Assembly: GCF_014636095.1 (NCBI RefSeq)
Contig: NZ_BMDV01000010.1
Coordinates: forward strand, 1-64,000
Length of the DNA stretch: 64,000 bases
Direction: 5' to 3'
From: Acinetobacter modestus
Lineage (GTDB): Bacteria; Pseudomonadota; Gammaproteobacteria; Pseudomonadales; Moraxellaceae
Shown here: in pieces, positions 48,156 through 56,350 of the stretch
Layout: each line of letters starts with the position of its first letter
How positions within the stretch are numbered: the stretch's first letter is position 1
Notes under the pieces: model-generated
Told to the model about the DNA's origin: nothing
Seen by the model: only the letters and a program-made list of their open reading frames with translations
The model's database searches: none
Made by a program: the position numbers and the translations under genes

Positions 48156-49451
48156 ATGAAACATTATTTTTCTTTTTTTCTAGGCACTGCCTTTTTTACG
48201 TTTTTTAGTCAGGCACATGCTGAGCTTGTGATTAATGGTGCAACATTTTCCTCATCCTCAACTGCTATTCAAAACACGAGTACATATACTTCAACTTCAG
48301 ATTTTCAAGGCTGCTTAGCAAATTTACGCTCACAAGCAATTGCTTCTGGTGTTTCAGCATCAAGCTATGATCGTTACACGCAGAATTTAAAACCAGATTA
48401 TTCGGTCATAGACAAATTGAATTATCAACCTGAATTTTCTACTGCAATTTGGGACTATTTATCAGGTTTGGTTGATGATGAGCGTGTCCAAGCAGGTAAA
48501 CAGAAACTTGCTCAACATCGTGCTGTTTTAAATCGAGTTGAACAGGCTTATGGTGTACCGGCAGAAACTGTAGTGGCGGTGTGGGGTGTGGAAAGTAACT
48601 ATGGCGATATTTCAGGTAAATATCCTTTATTACAAGCATTAGGCACTTTAAGTTGTGAGGGACGCCGTCAAAGTTATTTCCGAGGTGAATTTTTTGCAGC
48701 AATGCGAATCTTACAGCGTGGTGATTTAAACCAAGACCAACTCTATGGCTCATGGGCAGGTGCGTTTGGACATACTCAATTTATGCCATCGACCTACGAG
48801 CGCTTAGCAGTAGATTTTGATGGTGATGGTCGACGTGATTTGGTTTCAAGCACAACAGATGCATTAGCTTCGACGGCTAACTTTTTAAAGCAAGCAGGGT
48901 GGCAAACAGGTATGCCGTGGGGTTTTGAAATCAAAATTCCTCAAGGAATGTCAATTGCAGGAGAAAGTCGTCGCAATAAAAAATCTTTGAATAGTTGGAT
49001 TGCACAAGGTGTGACACGTGCAGATGGCACAGCTTTAATTCAGGGTAATTTATCGGGAAGTACGCCTGCTGGATTGATTTCACCTGCGGGCGCAAATGGT
49101 CCAATATTTCTGGTCTTTAAAAACTTTGATGCAATTTATAGCTATAACGCTGCTGAAAGTTATGGTTTAGCGATCGCTCATTTATCTGATCGTTTACGTG
49201 GTGGTACAGCATTTTTAACGTCTTGGCCAACCGATGATGCAGGGACTTCTCGAGCAGAGCGTCGCGAAATTCAGCAGTTTTTGGTCAAGCGAGGTTATGA
49301 TATTGGTGTGGTGGATGGATTGATTGGAGACAAAAGTCGTCAAGCCATTCGCCAAGAGCAAACACGCTTAGGCTTGAATCCTACAGGTCGTGCTGGTCAA
49401 CAAATTTTACGTGCATTTAGGCAAGAGCAAGCAAAACAAATGATGCAATAA
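48156..49451 (+). CDS. Lytic murein transglycosylase (MltB family) with peptidoglycan-binding domain
   Basis: Cleaves peptidoglycan glycan strands to 1,6-anhydro-MurNAc products in the periplasm. 431 residues: signal peptide ending SQAHA, an N-terminal Ser/Thr-rich stretch, and an SLT_2 domain (about 50-350). The catalytic glutamate is in WGVESNYGDISG near 148, followed by YGSWAGAFGHTQFMPSTY. A C-terminal PG_binding_1 module has RGYDIGVVDGLIGDKSRQAI. No good ribosome site before the ATG; the palindrome array ends 15 bases upstream, so that array may regulate it. Confidence 0.92.
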   Translation: MKHYFSFFLGTAFFTFFSQAHAELVINGATFSSSSTAIQNTSTYTSTSDFQGCLANLRSQAIASGVSASSYDRYTQNLKPDYSVIDKLNYQPEFSTAIWDYLSGLVDDERVQAGKQKLAQHRAVLNRVEQAYGVPAETVVAVWGVESNYGDISGKYPLLQALGTLSCEGRRQSYFRGEFFAAMRILQRGDLNQDQLYGSWAGAFGHTQFMPSTYERLAVDFDGDGRRDLVSSTTDALASTANFLKQAGWQTGMPWGFEIKIPQGMSIAGESRRNKKSLNSWIAQGVTRADGTALIQGNLSGSTPAGLISPAGANGPIFLVFKNFDAIYSYNAAESYGLAIAHLSDRLRGGTAFLTSWPTDDAGTSRAERREIQQFLVKRGYDIGVVDGLIGDKSRQAIRQEQTRLGLNPTGRAGQQILRAFRQEQAKQMMQ

Positions 49452-49460
49452 GTATATTTA

Positions 49461-49502
49461 AATAAAATAAGGTCTGCTTAAACGTAGACCTTATTTTATT
49501 TA
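49461..49502. terminator. Bidirectional terminator
   Basis: Perfect 16-bp stem (49461-49476, 49487-49502) with a 10-base loop; its right arm contains the stop codon of the leftward gene at 49500. Confidence 0.9.
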
Positions 49503-49871
49503 GGGTGCAGCATCTAATTTTATGGCTTCTAAAATATCAAAAATTACCGCAGTGACATCTTGGCTTAAATCACGATCATTAAAAATCTCGTAAGCAGTAA
49601 TGGTCACATCTGTATCGCTAGGTAGTTGTTTTTGTTCTTCTTCAATCAGGTGTTCAATTGGTAAGAGCGTTTGTTTAACTTCTAGATGTAGAACTTCATT
49701 ATAAGTAAGATTCTCATCTTCAAACTCTAATTCATGTTCATTGAAATAGGGGATCAAAATAGAATGAAGATACGGACTAAGATCCTGAATATCTAAGATT
49801 TCAATATCACGAGTCTGTTCAATCGTACTGATGTGGTCATTCACTTCAATGAGGATATGATAATAACTCAT
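49500..49871 (-). CDS. Unknown small acidic protein
   Basis: 123 residues, strongly acidic, no signal peptide or membrane span. I do not recognise it. The sequence looks like a compact alpha/beta protein (YYHILIEVND start, repeated E/D-rich helices). ATG at 49871 with GGAGATC ten bases upstream; the open frame upstream has no ribosome site. Converges on the MltB gene. Confidence 0.7.
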   Translation of the reverse strand: MSYYHILIEVNDHISTIEQTRDIEILDIQDLSPYLHSILIPYFNEHELEFEDENLTYNEVLHLEVKQTLLPIEHLIEEEQKQLPSDTDVTITAYEIFNDRDLSQDVTAVIFDILEAIKLDAAP

Positions 49872-50003
49872 GCTGATCTCCATTAAGACTAAGATGATGT
49901 TTTGACACCACAATAACATGAATAAATCAAAAGAATCGACTCATTGTTACGATCTTTTTAAAAACATCAGCTTATAGATTTCTCATATCCTTATAACAGA
50001 GAC

Positions 50004-50909
50004 TTAACGAGAAAAGCCGAGTAGTTCTAGATCGACATCTGCGAGTTGAAAGTTCTTCGCATCTTGTTCCTTGATTCTTGGATACATCAGTGATTTTGGA
50101 TCTTTGGTATGCTTTAAACCTAGTGCATGTCCAAACTCATGTGCCAGAGTGAGGCGTAAATCATCAAGTGATGAAAATTCATAAATAAAAATCTGTTTTC
50201 CATCAAATTGACCTTTATGTATGACTTGTGGTTTAAAGTTTTGATTAAATGCTGCAACAGATTCATTTAACTGTTGATGTAGCTGTTTGGATTTTTCCAC
50301 TTCATTATTCAGTTGTTGAACCAACAAATTATGCTGTTCAATCTGATTCTGTAAGTCAGCAGATTGTTGTTTTAACAGTTGTTGCTGCTGTTGAAGAGTC
50401 ATCATTAGACTTTTTTGCAAGCGTGAGGTTTCTAATTTTTGCAACGTTTTCTGGTATTTCGCAGTATTACTTTGGTACTCAATTTTTTGCAATTCGAGTT
50501 GCGTTGCTGACTGCGCTAAATTTTCTCTTATATTTTGAAGTTGTTGATTTTGATTTAACCAGATTTGTTGTTTCTGCTCCAATATGTATAGATTCTCTGA
50601 GCGTTTCATACTACGAACTTGACGTTGATCAAACACTAAATGAATGACTAACTCCGCTTTAGGGTCGTAAACAAAATACTTTTGACCTGTATCTTTTTCC
50701 CAGATCGCAGCAGCTTGCTTCGATAGTTCGATCATTTGTTGCGAACTTATATTTAAGCGAGGATCTAAGCTTGCGATGCGATAGTGCAGGGGATTATTGT
50801 TGCTATATGCAATCGGATTTTTGCTTGAGTTTGCTGAAATTTGAGCGAAAGCAGTTGCTGAAGCTATCATGAAAAAGCATGTAGCTAAAACAAGGAAGAA
50901 CGGGTGCAT
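50004..50909 (-). CDS. Metzincin (matrixin-like) protease with coiled-coil insert, copy 1
   Basis: Exported protein of 301 residues. Signal peptide ends ATAFA. An N-terminal block (LHYRIASLDPRLNIS, AAAIWEKDTGQKYFVYDPKAELVIHLVFDQRQ) looks like the first part of a metzincin fold. A glutamine-rich coiled coil follows (about 110-225). Next is FIYEFSSLDDLRLTLAHEFGHALGLKH, the HExxHxxGxxH zinc motif, with a Met-turn in SLMYPRI. It lies downstream of two paralogues in the same orientation. Substrate unknown. Divergence from copies 2 and 3 is moderate, so duplication is old. Confidence 0.82.
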   Translation of the reverse strand: MHPFFLVLATCFFMIASATAFAQISANSSKNPIAYSNNNPLHYRIASLDPRLNISSQQMIELSKQAAAIWEKDTGQKYFVYDPKAELVIHLVFDQRQVRSMKRSENLYILEQKQQIWLNQNQQLQNIRENLAQSATQLELQKIEYQSNTAKYQKTLQKLETSRLQKSLMMTLQQQQQLLKQQSADLQNQIEQHNLLVQQLNNEVEKSKQLHQQLNESVAAFNQNFKPQVIHKGQFDGKQIFIYEFSSLDDLRLTLAHEFGHALGLKHTKDPKSLMYPRIKEQDAKNFQLADVDLELLGFSR

Positions 50910-51219
50910 AACAAAAGATAAAGATTGAAAAAGGTCGCATTTTAATCAAATTTAATTTGTAGTCAAATTACCAAAATGCTGTTTTATGCTAGTTTTAATT
51001 TCAGGTTTGGATGAAAAAAGTGTCAAAATAGACGAGAATAAACGAACTTTAATATGCTATTTTTTCTATAAAATATTACACAATAGGTCGAATTACAGTG
51101 GTTTAAATTTAATCATTTCTTTCAATGTCTAAATTAAATAAGATGAAATAGAACATAATAAAATACATTTTATTTCACATAAATAAATTTCATTTAATGC
51201 AAATAAATATACCAAATGA
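50910..51219. other. AT-rich intergenic region
   Basis: 310 bases between protease copies 1 and 2; promoter-like AT-rich DNA but no gene, repeat or clear terminator seen. Confidence 0.45.
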
Positions 51220-52179
51220 TCAATTTTTGTCAGAAACTGACATCGTCAAATCATTTGCTGAGGAAGATGGTGTCATTGTTCGAACAAGATCTCGGTCTGC
51301 TTCAGTTAGTGAAAGTTTTTCAAGATTTTGTTGCTGAATAATTGGATACATCAGCGATGTTGGATCATTGGTATGCTCTAGCCCAAGTGCATGGCCAAAC
51401 TCATGTGCGAGCGTCAAACGTAGATCATTTTTAGATGAAAACTCGTAAATATAAATCTGTTTACCATTGAAATGCCCTTTGTGAAACAAACGTGGCTGAA
51501 ATGTTTGATTAAATTGATGAGCTGATGCCACAAGCTGCTTATTATTTTGATTGAGTTTTTGAATATCTCGATTAAGTTGCTGAGTTTTTTGATTATGAAC
51601 TTGAATCTCTTGTTGTAGCATAGCGGATTGTTGCTGTAATGCTTTTTGGCGTTGGCTTAATTGCTCCGCTAATTCTTTCGATGATGAACGCATTTGATTA
51701 AAACGTTGTACGTCAACATTGTACTGTTGAAATTGTGCTGTAAGCTGAGATTGTTTACTGGCAATTAAACTGGTTGTTTTTTGCACTTCATCTTTGAACT
51801 GCTGTAATTGTTGATTTTGTTGTTCCCATTGACCTTGTTGTTGTTTGAGTTGATCTAAGTTTTGAACACGTTCAGCACTACGTTGTTGACGTTCATCAAA
51901 AACCAGATTGATCGTAAATTCTGCTTGGGGATCGTAAATAAAGTGCTGTTGACCTGTTTCTTTTTCCCAAATTTTAGCTGCTTGTTGGGTCAACTCAAGT
52001 ACCTGTTGAGTATCTAAATTAAATCGTGGATCAATGTCAGCAATACGATAATGTAGTGGAGCTTTTATCAACGCATGTGAGTGGATATTGTTATTGACTG
52101 AGCTGCTTTGTGCGTAAGAGAGATTAGAAATTCCCATGCATAAACACGCAGCAAAAAAAGTGAAATGATGATGGCGCAT
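51220..52179 (-). CDS. Metzincin (matrixin-like) protease with coiled-coil insert, copy 2
   Basis: 319 residues from the ATG at 52179, with GGAGAGA upstream. Signal peptide ends LSYAQ. Same order as copy 1: PLHYRIADIDPRFNLD, IWEKETGQQHFIYDPQAEFTINLVFDERQ, a glutamine-rich coiled coil (about 95-225), then AHEFGHALGLEH with Met-turn SLMYPII. The tail after it has about 20 more residues than copy 1. Catalytic residues intact. Confidence 0.83.
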   Translation of the reverse strand: MRHHHFTFFAACLCMGISNLSYAQSSSVNNNIHSHALIKAPLHYRIADIDPRFNLDTQQVLELTQQAAKIWEKETGQQHFIYDPQAEFTINLVFDERQQRSAERVQNLDQLKQQQGQWEQQNQQLQQFKDEVQKTTSLIASKQSQLTAQFQQYNVDVQRFNQMRSSSKELAEQLSQRQKALQQQSAMLQQEIQVHNQKTQQLNRDIQKLNQNNKQLVASAHQFNQTFQPRLFHKGHFNGKQIYIYEFSSKNDLRLTLAHEFGHALGLEHTNDPTSLMYPIIQQQNLEKLSLTEADRDLVRTMTPSSSANDLTMSVSDKN

Positions 52180-52551
52180 GAGCAATCTCTCCTAAATAAA
52201 GCTTATTTTTAAGCAATCTCTAGGTTTCGTCAAAACGCTATACATTTAATAAATATAGATAAAAAGTGTGATTTTTTTCTAATAAATAAAAAATTAAATC
52301 GAATAATTTACACAATGGAAAAGAAAAATATTTGTTTGTTTTTTAATCTTAAGTCGAAAAATATCAAAGTATTAAATATAAACTGATGGAAATTTCTTAA
52401 AAAGATAGCAAAAAACCATCCTATTGTTAACTTTTGTAAATATTTTTGAAAATGGGGAATTTTTTTACTTTTAAGTTAAAAATTGGTCATTTATTACATT
52501 TAAGGCCCATCGTCATTTTCTACAATTTAATACTCATTCAGCCATAAAAGG
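52180..52551. other. AT-rich intergenic region
   Basis: 372 bases; contains runs of A and T, no gene or clear repeat. Probably carries the promoter of protease copy 2. Confidence 0.45.
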
Positions 52552-53460
52552 CTATCTTGTTAATAATAAATCACGGTCAGCCTGAGTGAGACGGAAATGG
52601 TCCATCTCTTGATCTTTCATAATAGGGTGCATTAAAGCTTGAGGGCTGTTTGCATGTTGTAAACCAAGGGCGTGTCCTAGTTCATGTGCTAGTGTTAATC
52701 GTAAATCGTTATCTGATTCAAACTCATAGATTAAAATTTGTTTTCCATTAAATAAGCCTTTATGAAATAAATGTGGTTGAAAGCGTTGTTTGTATTGTTT
52801 AACTGAAGCATCTAGTTGTTGATCCAGTGAATTAAGTTCATCTATTTTTTGATTTAATTGAGTAATTCTTTGATTGTATTGATTAACTTCTTGTTGCACT
52901 AACTCAATATTACTTTGTAGCTCTTGTTGTCTCTGCTGAAAATATGTCGAATTCCTAGATGAAGATTGGTTGTGTTGAGCAGAAAGCTGCTCTTGATTAT
53001 ATTGCTGAATTTGTTGATTGAGTTGTTGTTGTTTTAAATCTAAAAGTTGCTTACTCCGCATGATTTCTTGTTCAATTTGATCTAATTGTTGTTTTTTATC
53101 TTTCCATACCTGTTGATTCGCTTCGAGTTGAGTTATATGTTCTCGGCGTTGCTCACTTTCTTGTTGGCGTTCATCGTAAATGAGATGAATTGCAAGCTGG
53201 GCATTTGGATCATAAACAAAATAATCTTGACCTGTACCATCTTTCCAAATTTGAGTTGCTTGTTGGCTGATTTCTTGTACTTGTTCAATACTGAGTTTAA
53301 AGCGAGGATCTACCTCAGCGATTCGATAACGTAGGCGTGTATCTAGTGGATTAGCGATGCGATCTGTCAGCGAGTTAAATTTAAGTTGAGGGTGTTGGCG
53401 GGTTTGATAACTTAACCCTAATAAGAAAATAATTAACCCTGAAAAAATTAAAAAGCGCAT
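52552..53460 (-). CDS. Metzincin (matrixin-like) protease with coiled-coil insert, copy 3
   Basis: 302 residues. The N-terminus is a hydrophobic segment (FLIFSGLIIFLLGLSY), either a signal peptide or anchor without a clear cleavage site. Conserved LRYRIAEVDPRFKLS and YFVYDPNAQLAIHLIYDERQ, a long glutamine coiled coil, and AHELGHALGLQH: the HExxHxxGxxH motif, with leucine for phenylalanine. The Met-turn is ALMHPIM, where histidine replaces tyrosine. First gene of the leftward trio. Confidence 0.82.
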   Translation of the reverse strand: MRFLIFSGLIIFLLGLSYQTRQHPQLKFNSLTDRIANPLDTRLRYRIAEVDPRFKLSIEQVQEISQQATQIWKDGTGQDYFVYDPNAQLAIHLIYDERQQESEQRREHITQLEANQQVWKDKKQQLDQIEQEIMRSKQLLDLKQQQLNQQIQQYNQEQLSAQHNQSSSRNSTYFQQRQQELQSNIELVQQEVNQYNQRITQLNQKIDELNSLDQQLDASVKQYKQRFQPHLFHKGLFNGKQILIYEFESDNDLRLTLAHELGHALGLQHANSPQALMHPIMKDQEMDHFRLTQADRDLLLTR

Positions 53461-53636
53461 GATTGTATTTTCTATTCTTCTGAAAATGAGATGAATCAGT
53501 TTAAGCGAGGCTTTTGATCTAAATGAATTGAACTATAACAAGAATAAGAGATATCTGGAAAATATATCAACATGTATCACATTCTGCTTTAATGCATATT
53601 CTGAAGGAATAAATAAAATAAAGATTAAGGGACAAT

Positions 53637-54521
53637 ATGCTGAAATATTTACTTAAAGCGCCTGATTCAACATGGGCTGCCACTTCTCCAGCTCAGGCAA
53701 AAGTTGAAAATTTAAAAATCAAATATTTGGGGACGGCGGGATTCATTCTTTCTGATCAGCATCGTACAGTTGTGCTTGATCCTTTTATCAGTCGTCCAAA
53801 CTTAACTCAAACGTTTACTCAGCCTTTATTGAGTGATTCTGAATTAGTCAGACAACATATACCAAATGCAGATGATGTATTGATTGGGCATGCTCATTAT
53901 GATCACATTTTAGATGCACCTGAGGTTTGTAAGCAAACCGGAGCACGTTTAATTGGTTCTCAAGCAACCTTAATGTATGGACGATCAGCAGGCTTGTCTG
54001 AATCGCAAATGCTTGAAACAAAGGGACGAGAAATAATCGATTGTGGTCAATGGCAAGTTGTTGGTTTGCCATCGATTCATGGCAAAGCATTGTTTGGTCG
54101 GGTGCCATTACCAGGGGATATGACTACACCGCCACCTTATCCACCGAAATTTCATCACCTACGGCATGGTCAAGTGTTTAATTGGTGGATTAATACGGGG
54201 CATCTTCGCGTTGTACACATTGATTCAGCTGATTTTATTGAACAAGAATTACAAGGGAGGCAAGCAGATATCGTGTGCCTGTGTGCGATTGGACGGAAAT
54301 ATCGCCCGAATTATGTCAAAGATGTGGTGCGACTACTGAAACCTAAATACATTATTCCATGTCATTGGGATAGCATGGTGACACCGATTGATGCATCACC
54401 ACAGTTATTACCTGGGGTGAATATTCCTGAGTTTATTGAAGAAATAAAAGCCTGTGGCGTTATACCTTTGTTTATGCCAATTTTGGGCGAACTTTATTTT
54501 GAACAAAATGACTTATCTTAA
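53637..54521 (+). CDS. MBL-fold metallo-hydrolase
   Basis: 294 residues with the zinc motif GHAHYDHILDAPE (HxHxDH) near residue 90, preceded by GTAGFILSDQHRTVVLDPFISRP. Later ligands may be VVHIDSADF and IPCHWDS. The fold resembles UlaG or NAPE-PLD-type beta-lactamase-superfamily hydrolases; substrate unknown. No clear signal peptide. ATG preceded by GGGA. Confidence 0.85.
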   Translation: MLKYLLKAPDSTWAATSPAQAKVENLKIKYLGTAGFILSDQHRTVVLDPFISRPNLTQTFTQPLLSDSELVRQHIPNADDVLIGHAHYDHILDAPEVCKQTGARLIGSQATLMYGRSAGLSESQMLETKGREIIDCGQWQVVGLPSIHGKALFGRVPLPGDMTTPPPYPPKFHHLRHGQVFNWWINTGHLRVVHIDSADFIEQELQGRQADIVCLCAIGRKYRPNYVKDVVRLLKPKYIIPCHWDSMVTPIDASPQLLPGVNIPEFIEEIKACGVIPLFMPILGELYFEQNDLS

Positions 54522-54524
54522 AAT

Positions 54525-54555
54525 ATAAAAAAACCGCGCTTTCGCGCGGTCTTTT
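54525..54555. repeat. 31-bp direct repeat, left copy; terminator
   Basis: Contains the hairpin ACCGCGC-TTTC-GCGCGGT (54533-54550) with T run. Identical over 31 bases to 56306-56336, which is the dnaK-side copy. Acts as bidirectional terminator for the MBL gene and the small leftward gene. Confidence 0.85.
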
Positions 54556-54563
54556 ATTGCAAA

Positions 54564-54749
54564 TCATAATCGAGGGATTTGGGGTTGTGTCTTTTCTACT
54601 AAAACCCAAGATTGGTTTATCTGTACAACAGATTGAGGATGTTGCAATGTTGGTAGCTGAAAAGCATCTTTAAGGCTCTTCATTTTCCATTGGGGCCATG
54701 CGTTTATTTCTTGTTTTTTAGTATCTAAGTAATCTAACAATGAAGACAT
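54564..54749 (-). CDS. Unknown small protein coupled to the dCTP deaminase gene
   Basis: 61 residues starting MSSLLDYLDTKKQEINAWPQW; no signal or membrane segment. I do not recognise it. Its start is two bases from the deaminase stop and its Shine-Dalgarno AAAAGGA lies inside the deaminase 3' end, so it is very likely translated from the same transcript. It may be a second component of the defence module, or a host gene next to the insertion. Confidence 0.72.
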   Translation of the reverse strand: MSSLLDYLDTKKQEINAWPQWKMKSLKDAFQLPTLQHPQSVVQINQSWVLVEKTQPQIPRL

Positions 54750-54751
54750 AT

Positions 54752-56251
54752 CTATTTTTCCTTTTGTTTTGCCTTACTTACAAGCTCTGTTAAATCAATA
54801 CCGATTGAAATTTCTCTATCAAGATAAGAAATTGCGAGGAGCGGCATTCTAACAGAAGCATCTTTTCTGTTCCAATGGATTATTCTTCCATTTTCTCCAT
54901 CTTTCCTAGTTATAGCATATCCACTGCCTAAGTTTGTTGAGAAAAGATTAAAAAAACTGCGAGGGCCTACGCCAACGAATGCTTCAAAGATTACTTTGTT
55001 CTGATCACTAGATGTGTCTTTCAGGGCAATAGAATCAGAATGGAATTCTATTGCTTTGCTTTTTGGATAAGGTTCAATATAAATCACTTTTTTGACGCCT
55101 GAAGCAATGATATGTTTAGCACAATTATGGCAAGGGAATGTTGTACAGAACAAAGTTGTGTGTAAAGTCGGAATATTATTTCTTGCACATGCCAATAGTG
55201 CTTCCATTTCTGCATGAACAACACGACCATATTCTGTGATATCTTTTATTTTACTTTTTGAAAGATATTTTTTTAACTCAAATATATCATCGTTATTTAA
55301 CTTTTTAGCTAAAGAAGAAGGTAGGTTTTCCATTATATTACTAATTATTTCATTTTTTTCTTTCACATTTGAGTCAATTCCTCTTTTGTAATCTCGACCA
55401 TCTTTTTCATCGTCAACTTTTTTATTTTTATCGTTGTATATAGGCCAGTATAATCCTCCACCAGCTTTAGGAATGTCATTCGCTCCTGTAGATAGAATAT
55501 TAGAATTTTGAGTAATAACAGCTCCAACTTGTCTTGATAAATCAGCTGATCTTAATGATGCCGAAAATGCCATATACATAGCATACTCATCGAAAGTAGG
55601 TGTTATATATGGACTACCAAATATTAAGTCTAAAATTCTCCATATATCATTATTTAATTTATCCATATCACCATCAATATTGATAAAAAAATCTGATAGA
55701 TGAAAAGTATCAGTAGTATGTTGCCCATGTTTTAGAGCTTCACAAGCATCTCTATCTACTAACTCCTCAGCATTTTCTTTGGAAATATGTTTTGTTTCCC
55801 TAAGAAACTCTAACCTTCTCTCCTCACTTGAGAATACACTTATTGAAAAAAAACCATGTGAATAGGTTTTTCTTAAGATCTGAACTTCTGCTGGGTGTTT
55901 CAGAGAGTTAATGATATAAGCAGTTCTAGGGATTGGCTCATTACTATTGCGTATTTGTGAAATTTTTGCTGATGCAGCTAAACCCAGAATACCTTCAAAT
56001 TCTGATCTTAAATCATTTCCTTTATCCATATAAAAACTAGTTCTTCTATATTCATCATTATTAAAATCCTCTGGTTCAAAAAATTCCCCAATAATGCTCG
56101 AAATTTTAATATGTTTGGATGTGTATTTAAATGCTTTAAGTCTTTGGTCAATAATATGATAAATATTATTTAAATCGATTCCTATTGCTCCTACAAAAGC
56201 AATAAAAATTTCTGAGTCATTATGACTTTTTAGTATTTCTTGATAATTCAT
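54752..56251 (-). CDS. Anti-phage dCTP deaminase
   Basis: 499 residues. N-terminus IFIAFVGAIGIDLNNIYHII looks like a divergent P-loop kinase-type domain (about 15-190). C-terminal half is a deoxycytidylate deaminase: ADLSRQVGAVI, zinc histidine and catalytic glutamate in VVHAEMEALLAC, and zinc cysteines in TFPCHNCAKHII. This order is that of the dCTP deaminase defence proteins, which deplete dCTP when phage infects. It is AT-rich like an acquired gene, between identical 31-bp repeats, and sits between housekeeping genes. Confidence 0.85.
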   Translation of the reverse strand: MNYQEILKSHNDSEIFIAFVGAIGIDLNNIYHIIDQRLKAFKYTSKHIKISSIIGEFFEPEDFNNDEYRRTSFYMDKGNDLRSEFEGILGLAASAKISQIRNSNEPIPRTAYIINSLKHPAEVQILRKTYSHGFFSISVFSSEERRLEFLRETKHISKENAEELVDRDACEALKHGQHTTDTFHLSDFFINIDGDMDKLNNDIWRILDLIFGSPYITPTFDEYAMYMAFSASLRSADLSRQVGAVITQNSNILSTGANDIPKAGGGLYWPIYNDKNKKVDDEKDGRDYKRGIDSNVKEKNEIISNIMENLPSSLAKKLNNDDIFELKKYLSKSKIKDITEYGRVVHAEMEALLACARNNIPTLHTTLFCTTFPCHNCAKHIIASGVKKVIYIEPYPKSKAIEFHSDSIALKDTSSDQNKVIFEAFVGVGPRSFFNLFSTNLGSGYAITRKDGENGRIIHWNRKDASVRMPLLAISYLDREISIGIDLTELVSKAKQKEK

Positions 56252-56305
56252 TTTTTACTTATTTAAAAATTTTATATTATTCTAAATAATTCGGTTTAAA
56301 TATCA

Positions 56306-56336
56306 ATAAAAAAACCGCGCTTTCGCGCGGTCTTTT
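56306..56336. repeat. 31-bp direct repeat, right copy; dnaK terminator
   Basis: Same 31 bases as 54525-54555; hairpin ACCGCGC/GCGCGGT at 56314-56331, T run after it on both strands. Lies between dnaK and the deaminase gene start. Confidence 0.87.
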
Positions 56337-56350
56337 TTTAAAGAGACAAA

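Noticed and set aside
50249..50647. Rightward ORF opposite protease copy 1
   Set aside because: Arises from the glutamine-rich coiled-coil codons on the other strand.
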